Shown here: piece by piece, positions 34,266 to 45,774 of the stretch | How the letters are laid out: each line of letters begins with the position of its first letter | Numbering within the stretch: position 1 is the stretch's first letter | Assembly: GCF_026213295.1 (NCBI RefSeq) | Contig: NC_079415.1 | Location: 24,191,847 to 24,255,846 of the forward strand | Length of the DNA: 64,000 bases | Source: Gadus chalcogrammus | Taxonomy: Eukaryota > Chordata > Actinopteri > Gadiformes > Gadidae | Reading direction: 5' to 3' | Position numbers and translations under genes: made by a program | The notes under the pieces: model-generated | What the model was told of the DNA's origin: nothing | The model's input: only the letters and a program-made list of their open reading frames with translations | Databases searched by the model: none

Positions 34266-35130
34266 ATTTCGCTGCTAAAACAACAACAACAGATATTCCC
34301 TCAATTATTATTACTTTTTTGGATTATTGCAGAAAAATTAGCATCTTTGAAGCACCTCCTCAAAAACTGAAAATAAATAAATAAATAAAAATATCTGTGC
34401 TCCAAAGAACGAAATGTAAACCAATGCATTCTGAATGGGAGTGTTTCTCCGATTTTTCCATGCTACACAGAACGAAATGTAAACCCATGCAAATAAAGAC
34501 TGCATGTTCATAATAATTTAAATATCATTAATCTCCTGAGTGTGTAGGGTGGTATTCTATTTTTTTCAACTGGGCTGCATCCAGTCACTTGACCGTCATG
34601 GTTGCTATGGTGGTTGCTTTCGACCGCCCCCTCTAATCCTTACATGGTTCTAAAAACCACGCGGCAAAGGAGCTGCCGTCAATTGTGTTGTTTTGGTCGT
34701 AAACTAGGGTCAGATGGTTAAAAAATAGACAGATATTCCAAGGTATCCTTAAAAGGCAGCTTGGATGTTTTTATTTTCTGCGGTTTAGACTTCTTCTATA
34801 ACCTATTTTTGAAAGCAAAACTCCAAGCTCATTGATTTAACGAGGCAGGGTTATTTGAAACAATTTATTAAATAAATATTTATGAGAGGTCATTCCTTCT
34901 CCTGAGTTTGCTTCCTATTTATGTCTAGTGTACAACCCTACTGTCCACAAGCATCACCCCCCCCTCCCCATATGGATTTGGAGAATTGTTGCAACGTCCC
35001 AGTGGTGGTGGTATCATATACATGAAAGAGGGCATTCAATTATACTACAATGATCAATTAGGAGGCCGAAGCCCTAAAGGAAGTGATGCAATAGGTGACT
35101 GAGTCGACAACATTTAAGTAAGCCTTGGGG
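34266..35130. other. Repeat-derived, no gene
   Basis: Contains two copies of GAACGAAATGTAAACC near 34410 and 34470, also present at 43755 in palindrome 2. 34570-34800 matches the palindrome-1 spacer at 19840-20055. 34800-35130 shows nothing I recognise. Confidence 0.5.
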
Positions 35131-35444
35131 TCTCTTATATATCAAAGGGGGTCTCTAAGGACGCATATACGCTTCAACCTGTTGCTCCAGCCATACAGGA
35201 AATGACTCAGCAAGTGCTCCATCTCTTTGCATCTCACCCAGCGGCTCGCTTGCAAGATTTTGGCCTGAAGTTCTTCCCAGACCTACACCGTAGCCATCCA
35301 ACCTGCATATCTGAGAATCAGGCCTCTCTTTAATAATGACAAAAAGTTATGAGAGAAATACACATATACTTTTGTTGTCTCATAAGCGGCGTGGTGCTGG
35401 CTCCTTTTGACCTTTTGACCCCAGACTTCTGAGGGAATAGCTGA

Positions 35445-36075
35445 ATCAATTCATTAGTCAATCAGAAGTATGAAAATATCTTCCCGGTGGCGTAAGAGGG
35501 CGAACAAGGTGTCCTTCAACATCTACGCTTCCAGGCGATTGCAACGGTGCCACACATGATCATATTCGAACATGTTTAATGGTAGTAATTAGCTGTCGAA
35601 ATTGGCGGACTTAATCAATAATGAGCAGCTATTGATTTGCTTCCCGATAGACATTTGTGACAAATTACATGTTATTTAGCATCTACACGTTGAGCTGAGT
35701 CCAATGACACCAAGCATGACAATCTAGCAAATGGTAACATGTATTTTACATGGTACATATGGTCTAGGACATGATCTCGGTGTGGCAAGAGGGCGAGCTT
35801 GATCTCATTGGACTCAGCTTAACGTGTAGATGCTAAATAACATGTAATTTGTCAAAAATCTCCATCGGGAAGCAAATCTATAGCTGGTCATTATTGATAA
35901 AGGCCTCCAAAATTGACAGCTAATTACTACCCCGAAACATATTCAAATATGATCATGTGTGGCACTGTTGCAATCGCCTCGAAACGTAGATGTCAATTAA
36001 AGGACACCTTGTTTGCCCCGTTACGCCACCGGGAAGATATTTTCATACTTCTAATGGATTGATTCATATTTGAAG
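35445..36075. repeat. 630-bp imperfect hairpin (copy 1 of 3)
   Basis: Inverted arms of about 310 bp meet near 35760. Landmarks: AATATCTTCCCGGTGGCG / CGCCACCGGGAAGATATT, and TAGCATCTACACGTTGAGCT / AGCTTAACGTGTAGATGCTA. Other copies at about 45775-46410 and 47975-48600. Confidence 0.85.
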
Positions 36076-36558
36076 GTTCTCGGAGTGAGACTTTAAGCGG
36101 CTGCAGCAGAAGTGTTGAGACGAAAGATGATATCAAGACATTTATAGAATATACAGATTCACATTATGATTCTTCGTCATAACTATCCGACCAAACATCC
36201 TTCACATTCACCGAGCGAAGATTATGAAAGTCCAGGCCCCCCTCCATCTCGTTGCACCTGCACCCAGCAGCTCGCTTGCATGATTTTGGCCTGAAGTTCT
36301 TCCCAGACCTTCACCCTAGCCATCCAACATGCATATCTTAGAATCAGGCCTCTCTTTAATAGTGACAAAAAGTTATGAGAGAAATACACATTAACTTTTT
36401 GTTATCTCATAAGCGGCGTGGTGCCGGCTCCTTTTGACCTTTTGACCCCAGACTTCAAAAACGTGGCAACAGGCCAGCTGTGCCTACACACCTTAAGCCA
36501 CAAATGTACACATCCATCCCACAAAAAATGGGGACTAGAAACGAACCTCTGTCTTATA
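36076..36558 (+). repeat. Palindrome-2 arm copy truncated at the CACTA end
   Basis: Matches about 46407-46893, up to CCTCTGTCTTAT, where it is replaced by the CACTA terminus at 36559. Confidence 0.8.
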
Positions 36559-37217
36559 CACTGTAAAAAATATCTACTTGGTTCTACTTAAAATTATAAG
36601 TTTCCCAGCTGCCTTAAAATTTCAAGTAAAAACAACTCATTATTTTGAGTCTAGTTAAGCTTTGAATTACCTTCTGTGAGTCAACATGACTGAACAGTTA
36701 TTGTCGTTTCAACTTTGCTATGCAAGTTCAAAATAAAGTGAACTAACTTATGTGTATTCTGTTTACTTAACCCCATTAGTGGCTTCAACTTGTAATTTAA
36801 ATTTAAGAATATGTTTTATTCATCAATATGCATTCCGTACACTTATCCTCTTTAGTGGGTTCAACCTTGTAATTTCAATTAAGTAATTTCTTTGAATCAG
36901 CTTATCAAGTTAAGATTATCTAAAATAATGTCTTGTTTTCACTTAACAATTAGCTACAAAAACACAAATTTAGTACAAAATGTTTCTTTTTATTAAAACC
37001 AATGTTAAGCCAATAAAAGCTACACAAGCTTGTGAATGTACAGTACAACAGTAGTTTCCCACTCTGGGCATTTGCGTGCATGAACGTACACTACAACAGT
37101 AGTTTCCCACTCTGGGTGTTGGCGTGCATGAACGTACACTACAACAGTAAAACAACAAAAACACAAAATCACGTCATTTTTTTTGCATTACCATTCCATT
37201 CCCGAGTGGGGCATGCT
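36559..37217. mobile_element. CMC/EnSpm element copy 2: left terminus and 3' flank
   Basis: Begins CACTGTAAAAAATATC, a CACTG end typical of fish CMC/EnSpm elements, cutting into the palindrome-2-related repeat. Inside is AT-rich sequence and two direct copies of a 50-bp unit (AACGTACACTACAACAGTAG) at about 37085-37150. The element's genes begin at 37218 on the minus strand; the other terminus is not found because palindrome 2 replaces the 5' part of the transposase. Confidence 0.65.
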
Positions 37218-37361
37218 TTACAGTTTATACCTCAGGAGCTTGTTTCGGACACCGTGGACTCTGGCAGAGGCCTCATCTGGTTTGATCTTCATCACTACCT
37301 TCTGCAGGAACTCAAAGGAATACTTCATGGCTCGTGGATACTCAAGGTTAACGCAGTAGAT

Positions 37362-39779
37362 CAGAGGTTCCCAACCTTTAGACTGCTGAGGCCCAAATTA
37401 AATTCTGAAAATCTTCCGCGGCCCACCCACAATTTTGCATATTCATAACTATGAGACGACAATGAGATTAAGCATTTCTTCATTTATTGAATGTAATTTT
37501 GAACAACGTTCTGTTTAAAATAAAAAAAACTGTTCAACATATTGGCATAACCTATAAATAAATTTAACTGTTCATTGAATTCATAAACTTTTAATTCATA
37601 AATATTCGTTCATACCTGACCTACGCTAATGAGAAGGTTGATGCTGCATAGCCAATGTCAAAGACTTGATGTTTGGCTGAATGGATGTCAGCTTTAAACG
37701 GAGATCTGGCTCAACATCCAGTTTATTCCTATACTTTGTCTTTAATACCACGAGCACGGAAAAACCAGTTTCACACAAATATGTGGTGCTAAAAGGCATC
37801 AGAAACATCAATGCCTTGTTTGCCAAATCAGTGTATTCTGTGTGTGTGTGCATCCAGAAATGTGTTAACTCCTTCTGTGTGAAGACATGTTTCAAAGCAG
37901 AGTCACAAGATAACTCCACAAGGCTGTCTTGCTCTTTGGAGCTCAGACCTGCGAGGACATCCTCATTACGGGAGGCAAACGGATTCTGAATCCAGCGGTG
38001 CTGTTCGCTGAGCACCGGGAAGTACACCCGGAGTTGTGTCCGCAGGGTCTGCAGGTGTTCTGTGACGGCATCTGCCACAGAATCCGGGATCTGCCTTTCC
38101 TCTTGAATGAGAAGTTCTGATAGATTGTCGAAGGACTCATAGTAGTTCTGTCGGGCCCGTCTCTCCCATAGCTCGAGCTTCCGAATTGTGGCCTCTATCT
38201 TACTGTGGACATGGAATGTGGTCACAGCTTTTCCCTGCAAGGATAGATTGAGTCCATTTAGGTAGCCGAATATGTCAGCCAAATAGGTCAACTTACAGAT
38301 CCACTCGAAGTCACCAAATCGGTCTGACAAGTCAAACCGAGAGTCGAGGAAAAATGTTCTGAGTTCGTTCCGAAGTTCAACGAGTCGAGTGAGCACCTTG
38401 CCACGCGAAAGCCACCGGACTTCGGTGTGCAGGAGAAGCTGTTGGTGCTCGCTCCCCATCTCTGAACATAATATGGAGAACAAGCGTGACTGTAGTGGAC
38501 GACTTTTAACAAAATTCACCGCTCTCACCGCTTCTTCTAAAACGGTCTTTAACTCTGCAGACATAGTCTTTGTAGCCAGTGCCTCTCTGTGTAGGCAGCA
38601 GTGGACAGCTGTCATCAGCGGAGCTACGGCTTTGACCCTTTTTGCGACTCCATTGAGTCTCCCCACCATAGCTTGTGCTCCGTCAGTGCTGAGCCCAACA
38701 CACTTCGTCCAGTCGATATCATTGGAAACCACGAATGCATTCAGAGATTCAAAAATGGTTTCCGCGGTAGCACGTGACGGTAAAGGTTTGCAAAACAAAA
38801 CATCTTCATGTATCTCCCCTTCAAATTCATATCTGACGAAACAAAGTAAATGCGCAAAGTTAACAATGTCTGTCGACTCATCAATTTGGAGAGCATAAAA
38901 GCGGCTTGCTCTTACTCTGCTTATTAGCTGTTTTAACACATCTGTAGCCATGTCGTCAATGCGTCTCTTTACTGTGTTGTCTGACAAAGAAATCAAGTTC
39001 AGTTTTTTGGCAGCTTTCTCACCGATCATCACTTCCACCATCTCTTTGGCAGCGGGAAGAAAAAAATCCTCACTGATTGTGTGTGGCTTTCCTGTTCTTG
39101 CTATTCGCTGCGCCACCCGATAGGACACCTCCACAGCCTTGGCATTGTCGCTAGCACTACTTAGACATGTGGATTCAATTGTTCTCTTACGCATCCGATA
39201 TTCTGCCAGCTTATTTTCAAAAAATTCCCGTGGCTTGGAAGAGTACTGTCCATGTTTCGTGTCCTTGCATGGTTTTAGAGCCTCGTTTGATAAAACCTCA
39301 GAGCACAACACACAGACAGGCAGGGGATCGTGTTCAGGCCCCACACTTGTAAATCCCAGTGACAGATATTCTTCTGAATACTTCCTACGAGGTCTTTTCT
39401 TCGCTGGCTCACTATGGTCTTCTGATTCGAGGTTGTTAACTACTTTACTTCTTATTTTTCCACCTAACAACCACTGCTCCATGATTAGCACGTAACCGCT
39501 CTGGAGGTGTGCAGCACGTAACGAGAATAGAACATTACCCATAATCAAACGATCCGACCAACCCCGCCAAATCCAGCAGAACAACCGATTTCGTAGCCTA
39601 GAAACTATTTGAACACATTTCGTTAATCTAATCATCTACTTAAACCATTCAATCCTTTTTAGTAATCCGTCATTATATTTTTGTTTGTTTGTTATAAATT
39701 CAGATTTTTCTTTTTTAATCGAAAGGTCTCCCACGGCCCACCTGCAATACCTCGGCGGCCCACAGGTTGGGAACCACTG
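37362..39779 (-). mobile_element. Autonomous-type hAT element (ZBED5-like)
   Basis: Inverted ends CAGAGGTTCCCAACC (left) and GGTTGGGAACCACTG (right) are flanked by the perfect 8-bp duplication CAGTAGAT (37354-37361 and 39780-39787). Length 2418 bp; it contains one long transposase ORF and has landed in the last exon of the accessory gene. Confidence 0.93.
37626..39482 (-). CDS. hAT transposase, ZBED5/SCAND3-like
   Basis: An uninterrupted ORF. The ATG at 39482 (MEQWLLGGKIRSK) is preferred over the upstream one at 39635 because homologues I recall begin near here; this gives 618 residues. A basic KKRPRRK (28-34) precedes a BED-like finger with CVLC (57-60) and one His (H76); the usual preceding His appears lost in a short deletion. 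Catalytic DDE residues seem present: D201 in LQIDESTD, D267 in GLSTDGAQAM and E571 in CETGFS inside the C-terminal hAT dimerisation region. CCLH at 295-298 is also typical. It cuts and pastes elements bearing the CAGAGGTTCCC ends. Intact core but a doubtful DNA-binding finger. Confidence 0.88.
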   Translation of the reverse strand: MEQWLLGGKIRSKVVNNLESEDHSEPAKKRPRRKYSEEYLSLGFTSVGPEHDPLPVCVLCSEVLSNEALKPCKDTKHGQYSSKPREFFENKLAEYRMRKRTIESTCLSSASDNAKAVEVSYRVAQRIARTGKPHTISEDFFLPAAKEMVEVMIGEKAAKKLNLISLSDNTVKRRIDDMATDVLKQLISRVRASRFYALQIDESTDIVNFAHLLCFVRYEFEGEIHEDVLFCKPLPSRATAETIFESLNAFVVSNDIDWTKCVGLSTDGAQAMVGRLNGVAKRVKAVAPLMTAVHCCLHREALATKTMSAELKTVLEEAVRAVNFVKSRPLQSRLFSILCSEMGSEHQQLLLHTEVRWLSRGKVLTRLVELRNELRTFFLDSRFDLSDRFGDFEWICKLTYLADIFGYLNGLNLSLQGKAVTTFHVHSKIEATIRKLELWERRARQNYYESFDNLSELLIQEERQIPDSVADAVTEHLQTLRTQLRVYFPVLSEQHRWIQNPFASRNEDVLAGLSSKEQDSLVELSCDSALKHVFTQKELTHFWMHTHTEYTDLANKALMFLMPFSTTYLCETGFSVLVVLKTKYRNKLDVEPDLRLKLTSIQPNIKSLTLAMQHQPSH

Positions 39780-41957
39780 CAGTAGATGATCCCCAGAAGC
39801 ATGGTGAAGCTGGATGGCACATCCTTGAAGTTGTGTAGCACAATGTTTTCTTCAACCACAACTGCCACATCGAAGACCTCTGGAAAGGCATCCTGGTTGT
39901 CACCTTCGTAGGCCAAGTTGCATCCCCTTCATGGCTGCAGCCAGACTCTCACCATGGGCCTTGAAAAACAGAAAAAAATGGTGGTAATGTTTGGGTCTAG
40001 AAGTACATGCGCTGCAAAGCTACTTAAGTCTGTCATCATAAACCTTGACATGCTTTCGGGCTAATAAGAGTCTCCTTGGGATTTCCGTTGTGAGTGTGCA
40101 AGTGCATTCTATGTGCAATGCTGAGAGGTTACTGCTAATCTTCTAATCACCACTATTCTACCCATCCCTCCTCCTCCCCATCACTACCATTCTGCCCCTC
40201 ACTCTTCCCCACATCACCACTATTCGGCTGCCACAGGACTTTATCACCCCCCATGAGTGGATCTAATACAATCCGTGTTAAAGATTGTGTGTATGTGTGC
40301 TATTATGCATGACAGAAAAAGATCTTACATCACACATCCTAATGATGTCGGATGGGTCTTCAGATAGGTAGTGTGGCAGACCCAGTAGAGCAGCAGTCCT
40401 TCTCCTTTCGTTTGTGTTCTACAAGACAAATATAAGCAGTGATGAGATTTTATTGCAAACATAACACCTGGTGCCCAATTTTAGAATTCTCAGCTCGTCT
40501 ACTCACATCTTTCTTCACACAGTCTAAAATGGCTTTCAGTGCAGGCTTCTTCCCCGACTTGGTCACAGCTTCGTACACTTCAAGCAGTCTTGGTACCAGG
40601 TCATCAAGTCCGTTGAGGAATGACTCAAGAAGGTCTGTGCTTACGATTCTTTTGAACTCCGCCCGAATCTGAGAAAAAGACAAAAAGGTTAAGAGCTTCG
40701 AGAACAGATATACAAAGCATAGAATCACCATTTGGTAAGCTAAGGTTGTCTTGTCAAAGGCTTTCATCCACTCAGTTATACTAACTGCAAGACTCAATGC
40801 AAAAATGTAATCCAGCTCTTCCTGGAGGGAAGCTCACACATTGATTTCCGGTCAAACATATTTGGATTAAGTGACTAATCTCAGGCCGAGTTGTTTATTG
40901 TGATACCTGTCTCTCACAGAACATGGCCGGCCATCTGGTCATGACATCCCCGATGAGAGGTTGATCCCCTACGATCTCCTTTCTGCGCTTGGAGAATGTG
41001 GCAGACATCAGCTCCTCTATCCGTTGATGATCCAGGTCCTTTTTCAGCATTTCCACCTGGATTGGATTGCACAAGCACAAGGACACATACTAAGACAAAA
41101 TAGTAGGCTTCACAAACACAAAACCAAAGTGTAGGTATGATGTGTATGCGTGTATATGATGTACCTCAATCATCCTCCGCTTCCCTTCCATGTCTTCAGC
41201 ACTCAGTCCTTCAGGGGGATCTGGACAGTAGTGGACCTCGCCCTTCTTTGACTTCTTCACACGTGATCCCTTGGCATCTTCGCCTATTCTTTTGTTGACT
41301 CTCACCTCTGGGCATCCAGCTGCACTTAACTTCTGCCGATAGTTTCCGAGCTTAAACTTCAGGCTGTGGAACCAGCCGTACCAACCCATTCCAGAACCTG
41401 GCTCTTTGAGACTGGCATGCTTCTCCACAAGCGCCTTTGCAACATTCTCGTAGTGTTGCCTCTCAGGATAAGGACTAATCTTTGACATGCTGTCTGCAAG
41501 TGTGTCCAGGATATCGGTTTTCATACCTTTAGGAATCACCATCACAGATCCATCTTTTGCATGTCTTCTATTTGCTTCTTGCAGCGTGAGTTCAACGTCA
41601 TGTGAGAACTGTGGAATCGGGAAGGGATCAGGCCATTGCTGGGAGTCAGATTCCCCACTACTGAGAGATGGAAGGCTGGCTGTATCCAATGTGGAAACTG
41701 AGAGAGCTGCATCAGCTGTGAACAACACTTTCAATGTTGCTCGTTCCTCAGGAAGGTCTCGGATGTCGGTCAGGTTGGTCAGCTGATCCTTGAATGCAGG
41801 GTCCTCAAATTGTAAAATAAATCCACCTCTCAGGGAAAGGTTTGCACGCAACACCTCGCACAGTTCCTCAACACTCTGGGGGGTGTTTTCGATGGAAAGG
41901 CGTCTGATATCCGTTTCACAGAGGACAACTCGCAGCAGCATCGTGGATCACTTCAAC

Positions 41958-42205
41958 CTGAAATTGGAGAAGGAAAAAGGTTTCATCCCCTGTATACATA
42001 CAAAAATAATGGTTACTCCTAGAAAGATTTGTAAAACACAAGAGGGTTAATTATTTTGGATCAGGCTGTTAAATGTTATTTTGCAGGACATCCAACACCT
42101 GGATTGCTGCTAGAGAGATTTGGAAACATTGCAAGAGGGTTAATTATGCAGGATAACAGTGACGACTTATACTCAGATACCCCCACACTCAAACTTACCG
42201 CAGCC
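41958..42205. other. Gap between transposase and accessory gene
   Basis: Contains the acceptor-like TTTCAG before the accessory start exon (exon edge 41957) and two diverged direct repeats with GCAAGAGGGTTAATTAT-type sequence. No ORF of note. Confidence 0.5.
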
Positions 42206-43652
42206 TTAAAGCAAGAAAGTTCTGGGAGTGGCTAACAGGCGCCCCTGGATGAAGTATGACACAAGTGGCATGTAGTCATTGAGATCCTCTGGTTTCACCA
42301 AGAGACACTCAGCAGGGCTTTTTTTCACGAGATGGTAACTCCTCAAATGCTCCACGTAGAAGGTCGTAAAACGCTCAATGAAGAAACAAACATGACCAGC
42401 CAGCACAATGCATATTTCCAAAATCCTTCCGAAGTCTGGTAGTCCACTTGTACTTCCAACAGAGAGTATCATTCCCTTTGAATACTGCGTTCCATTTAAG
42501 AAGATACTAGGGGTCAGTCCAACTGTGTCAACATCACTGAATCTATTCAAGATTGCTAGTCTAACACCACCATCTAAGACTTCCAGGCAGATATCAGTCA
42601 CTTTTGCCGTCTCAGTCTCAGGCTTGAAAATGCTAGCCATTTCAAGATAATATGCAAGCATAAGTTGGTGTCTTGAGGCCATGGTAAGCAGAATGTTTTT
42701 AAAGTTATTGGCATCACGCACTACCTTTTTAAAGAAAGAATGTTTAGCCTCAAACCTGATTGTCCAACACTCTATTAAGGGTCCAAACCTTTGAATTAGG
42801 CATGGATAATGCTCAATGAAGTGATGTTTGGGGCGTAACTTGTAATCTGGGAAAACTGTCAGTAGTAACTGTCTATGATCTGATATTTTGGACTGCAAAT
42901 AACAAAGTGAGTCTAAAGTGTAAGATGGAGTTGCCAAGAGCTCAACCAAGTCTTTCAGTTCAAGGACTATTTCCCATGTTTGATCTCCTTCTGGAACACG
43001 GTGGCCGATGATAAGGGGAAGGAAACGCACAAGACTCAAATTTTCGTGGCCATTACCACCTACAGTTCCAGTCTTTCGAAAAGTTGAAGGAATTTTCTCG
43101 GGACAGTTTGTCTTATCAGAGAATTTAAAAGGAAAGCTCTGTATTTCACTATTGAGCTCTTCTAATTTGAAATACTTCTTTGAAATCAAATCTGCAAGGC
43201 ACAGACTTAGTTCTACAGGTACAATCCCTTCCAACACATCATGCAAGAAATCAGGTGGAAAGCCTGTGCATGTGTGAAATCCTGTCAGGCTGTTGAGAGG
43301 GCAGTCTCGTTTCACACCATCAACAGATGCAACGTCACTCTGCTTCAACACATTTACAGCTTCATCAAATGACTCTGGTGACCTTAAAACAAAGTTCCCA
43401 GTTCTAACATCACACGTCTGTATGTCTTTACGACTAACTAGACAAAACCTACAAAACTTCTCAACATTGAACGACTCTTGGAAACCACCTAAGGAATGTG
43501 CAGCTAAGTTGTCAGCAGCAACAAACAAGATGGTGCCTTTAACATTACACCCTAGTTTGTCTACAAACACACCAACTGTTTCAAGACATTTAATATCGTC
43601 AATCAGTGGCTTCAAAACACTATCATAACCATAAATCCTGACATGCTCAACC
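42206..43652 (-). pseudogene. CMC/EnSpm (CACTA) transposase, 5'-truncated (copy 2)
   Basis: About 482 codons stay open to a stop at 42206. The family blocks appear in order: GYDSVLKPLIDDIKCLE; an acidic residue in VAADNLAAHSLGGF (about 43513) followed by CRFC; PPDFLHDVLEGIVPVELSL (about 43225-43255); PKHHFIEHYPCLIQRFGP; and RFEAKHSFFKK (E at about 42754). This matches the TNP2-like plan of plant and animal CACTA transposases, with D..D..E candidates all present. The 5' half (zinc fingers, MYVPI block) is missing because palindrome 2 starts at 43653; the open frame merely runs on into the palindrome. Gene order here is transposase then accessory gene, opposite to copy 1. Confidence 0.82.
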
Positions 43653-43825
43653 TTCAACCCGGTATCACGCAATTGCGTGCTCCTGCGCACGAACGTTAAT
43701 CTATCGAAGCGTGTTCCCGAGCACGATAGTCCGACTTTTTGCGTGTTACACAAAACGAAATGTAAACCAATGCATTCTGAATGGGAGTGTTCTAAGACAA
43801 TTAACGTGCTCCACAAAACGGTACG

Positions 43826-43905
43826 AGAGAGAGAGAAAGAGAGAGCGGGAGGGACAGAGAGAGAGAGAGAGAGCGAGAGAGCGAGAGAGAGGCTTCAGAA
43901 AGGGT
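43826..43905 (+). repeat. (GA)n microsatellite, left arm
   Basis: Purine-rich GAGAGA tract, mirrored by CTCTCT at about 50455-50515. Overlapping short ORFs here are artefacts. Confidence 0.9.
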
Positions 43906-44339
43906 GTGCGCAGATAGTACAGTGCACCCTAGTTATGTTTATGCCAAAACCTATATATATAATTAGGCTGTGGAAATTGCAATAAGTTAAGAACACAACT
44001 TCGCACGTTGAGCACACAGCCGTGTGACTCGTTTATTTTGTAAAAAAGAAAACCGGAAAACAAAGCGTGCTGAAGGTAAACAAATCCAGCATGGTCTGTG
44101 ACGTCATGAGACGCACGTAATCCTTAGGGACCGCGATCCCTGAACCACCAAGAACGTAAATGACATGCAGTAAACAACAACACAATTGAAAGAACAACAC
44201 ATAACGAAATACTGTAGGTGAATTATGTTACGGTCACTACAAGGCTATAATTATATTATTTAGCGTGTAATGAGACAATCTATAGCCAAATTGTCGAAGA
44301 TGCCCGAGAATCTTCGGGGATATCAGCATGGGAAATCGG

Positions 44340-44455
44340 CGAATCAGACCCATGAAGGGGGGGGGGGGGGGACACGTTAGTTGAAGGGGGGGGGGGGGGG
44401 GGGGGGGGACACGTTTGTTGAGGGGGGGGGAGACACGTTTGTAGGGGGGGGGCAC
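44340..44455 (+). repeat. Poly-G runs, left arm
   Basis: Four G runs of 8-24 bases separated by GACACGTTNGTTGA spacers. The mirror C runs lie at about 49928-50018 with different lengths, as expected from slippage. Confidence 0.92.
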
Positions 44456-44754
44456 GCTCGACAACGAGAGTTGGTTTTTATTGAACGCTCGACAACGAGA
44501 GTTGGTTTTTATTGAACGAGACTTCAACACGGAACAGCTGCACGAAACGATGGTCACGTCAGTCTCGGTGACGGTGTCGACAATAATGAACACACAAACA
44601 ATGTTAATAGAACAACACACAACCACATAACATCCCGAACCCATTAACCCCACTTAATCCTAACAACAAAACAAGTTAACAAAAGCCCCATTTGTCAACT
44701 GAGAACCCCAATTCCCAGAATCCCCCGCGGCTCCGGAACACGGCGTAGCTTATA

Positions 44755-45150
44755 TTAATCTTTATTATCTGAATGGGAAATGCAATATTTTAGGACAGAT
44801 ACACCATTAAACGCGTTTTTTAATGACATTTCTAGCGAGAAATGTACATTTTCCTTACATAATCTTCAGTCAGTGAACGTGTATGATCTTTATTAATCTT
44901 TATTATCTGAATGGGAAATGCAATATTTTAGGACAGATACACCATTAAACGCGTTTCTAATGACTTTTCTAGCGAGAAATGTACATTTTCCTTACATAAT
45001 CTTCAGTCAGTGAATGTGTATGATCTTTATTAATCTTTATTATCTGAATGGGAAATGCAATATTTTAGGACCGATTCACCGTTAAACGTGTTTCTAATAA
45101 CATTTCTAGCGAGAAATATACTTTTTACTTGCATAATCTTCAGTCAGTGA
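44755..45150 (+). repeat. Three tandem 135-bp units, left arm
   Basis: TAATCTTTATTATCTGAATG starts each unit at about 44755, 44894 and 45030; each also contains TTTCTAGCGAGAAATGTAC. The mirror is at about 49220-49625. Confidence 0.88.
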
Positions 45151-45774
45151 TTGTGTCTGATCTTTAGTTTTATAGTTATTAGGATTTGATCGGCTTGCTC
45201 GCATGTTTCAACGACGTCAGGTTGCTTTCGCTAAACTAGCAGCTCACGTGCTTCCTGCGTTTGTGTTATTAAACTGTTACTTTATGTAACTTTTAATGAT
45301 ATCATCTTGTTAGAAACACGTATATCTGAGAGCCAACCCAGTCGCCAAAAGCATACGTTGACAGTGTACTTTTCGTGAACACTGGATTACGTCGCATTTC
45401 AACATAAAATAGCGTGTTATACACACACACACGCGCACGCACAGACACACACACACAAGCACACACAAGCACACACACGCACGCACAGACACACAGACAC
45501 ACACACACGCACACGGTGCATTTCGCTGCTAAAACAACAACAAAAAAATATTCCCTCAAATATTATTACTTTCAAAACGTTGGGCAAAATGGCCAATAAT
45601 ATCATTTTTTATTTGGGATGCTTCTAGGATATTTTGGGTGGATTTTGAACGGTATGTGGGGGGCACGTTTTTTGCAGGACCTGGCAACCCTGCGCTGTTG
45701 CCCGAGATCTGGATCCACCCCGGCGTGGTGCTGTCTCCTTTTGACCTTTTGACCCCAGACTTCTGGGGGAATAG

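Larger units (their letters stand above)
37218..41941 (-). pseudogene. SAMD3-like accessory gene, copy 2 (interrupted by hAT)
   Basis: Coding exons on the minus strand with GT-AG ends: 41941-41165, 41056-40907, 40668-40507, 40418-40329, then 39959-39780 continuing at 37361-37218 after the hAT insertion. Exon 1 opens with a PB1/CIDE-N-like region (MLLRVVLCETDIRRL, then FILQFEDPAFKDQLTNL) and contains MGWYGWFHSLKFKLGNYRQK. Later exons read TRWPAMFCERQ, SFLNGLDDLVPRLLEVYEA and FDVAVVVEENIVLHNFKDVP. The last exon ends LLRYKL-stop. A one-base shift near 39910 and the 2.4-kb insertion inactivate it. It belongs to the same broad family as the 7.9-13-kb gene but is clearly a different subfamily. Role in transposition unknown. 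Confidence 0.75.

Noticed and set aside
37032..37448. 138-codon plus-strand ORF across 37.0-37.4 kb
   Set aside because: It runs antisense through the accessory last exon and into the hAT end, and is built on a 50-bp repeat.
43653..43816. N-terminal extension of the 43-kb transposase ORF (starting MWSTLIVLEH)
   Set aside because: The same residues are encoded at the mirrored position near 50.5-50.7 kb, so they belong to palindrome 2. The real transposase similarity starts at about 43652.
44237..44653. Proline-rich 138-codon minus-strand ORF in palindrome 2
   Set aside because: The proline stretch is the poly-G tract, and run lengths differ between arms so the frame is not kept.
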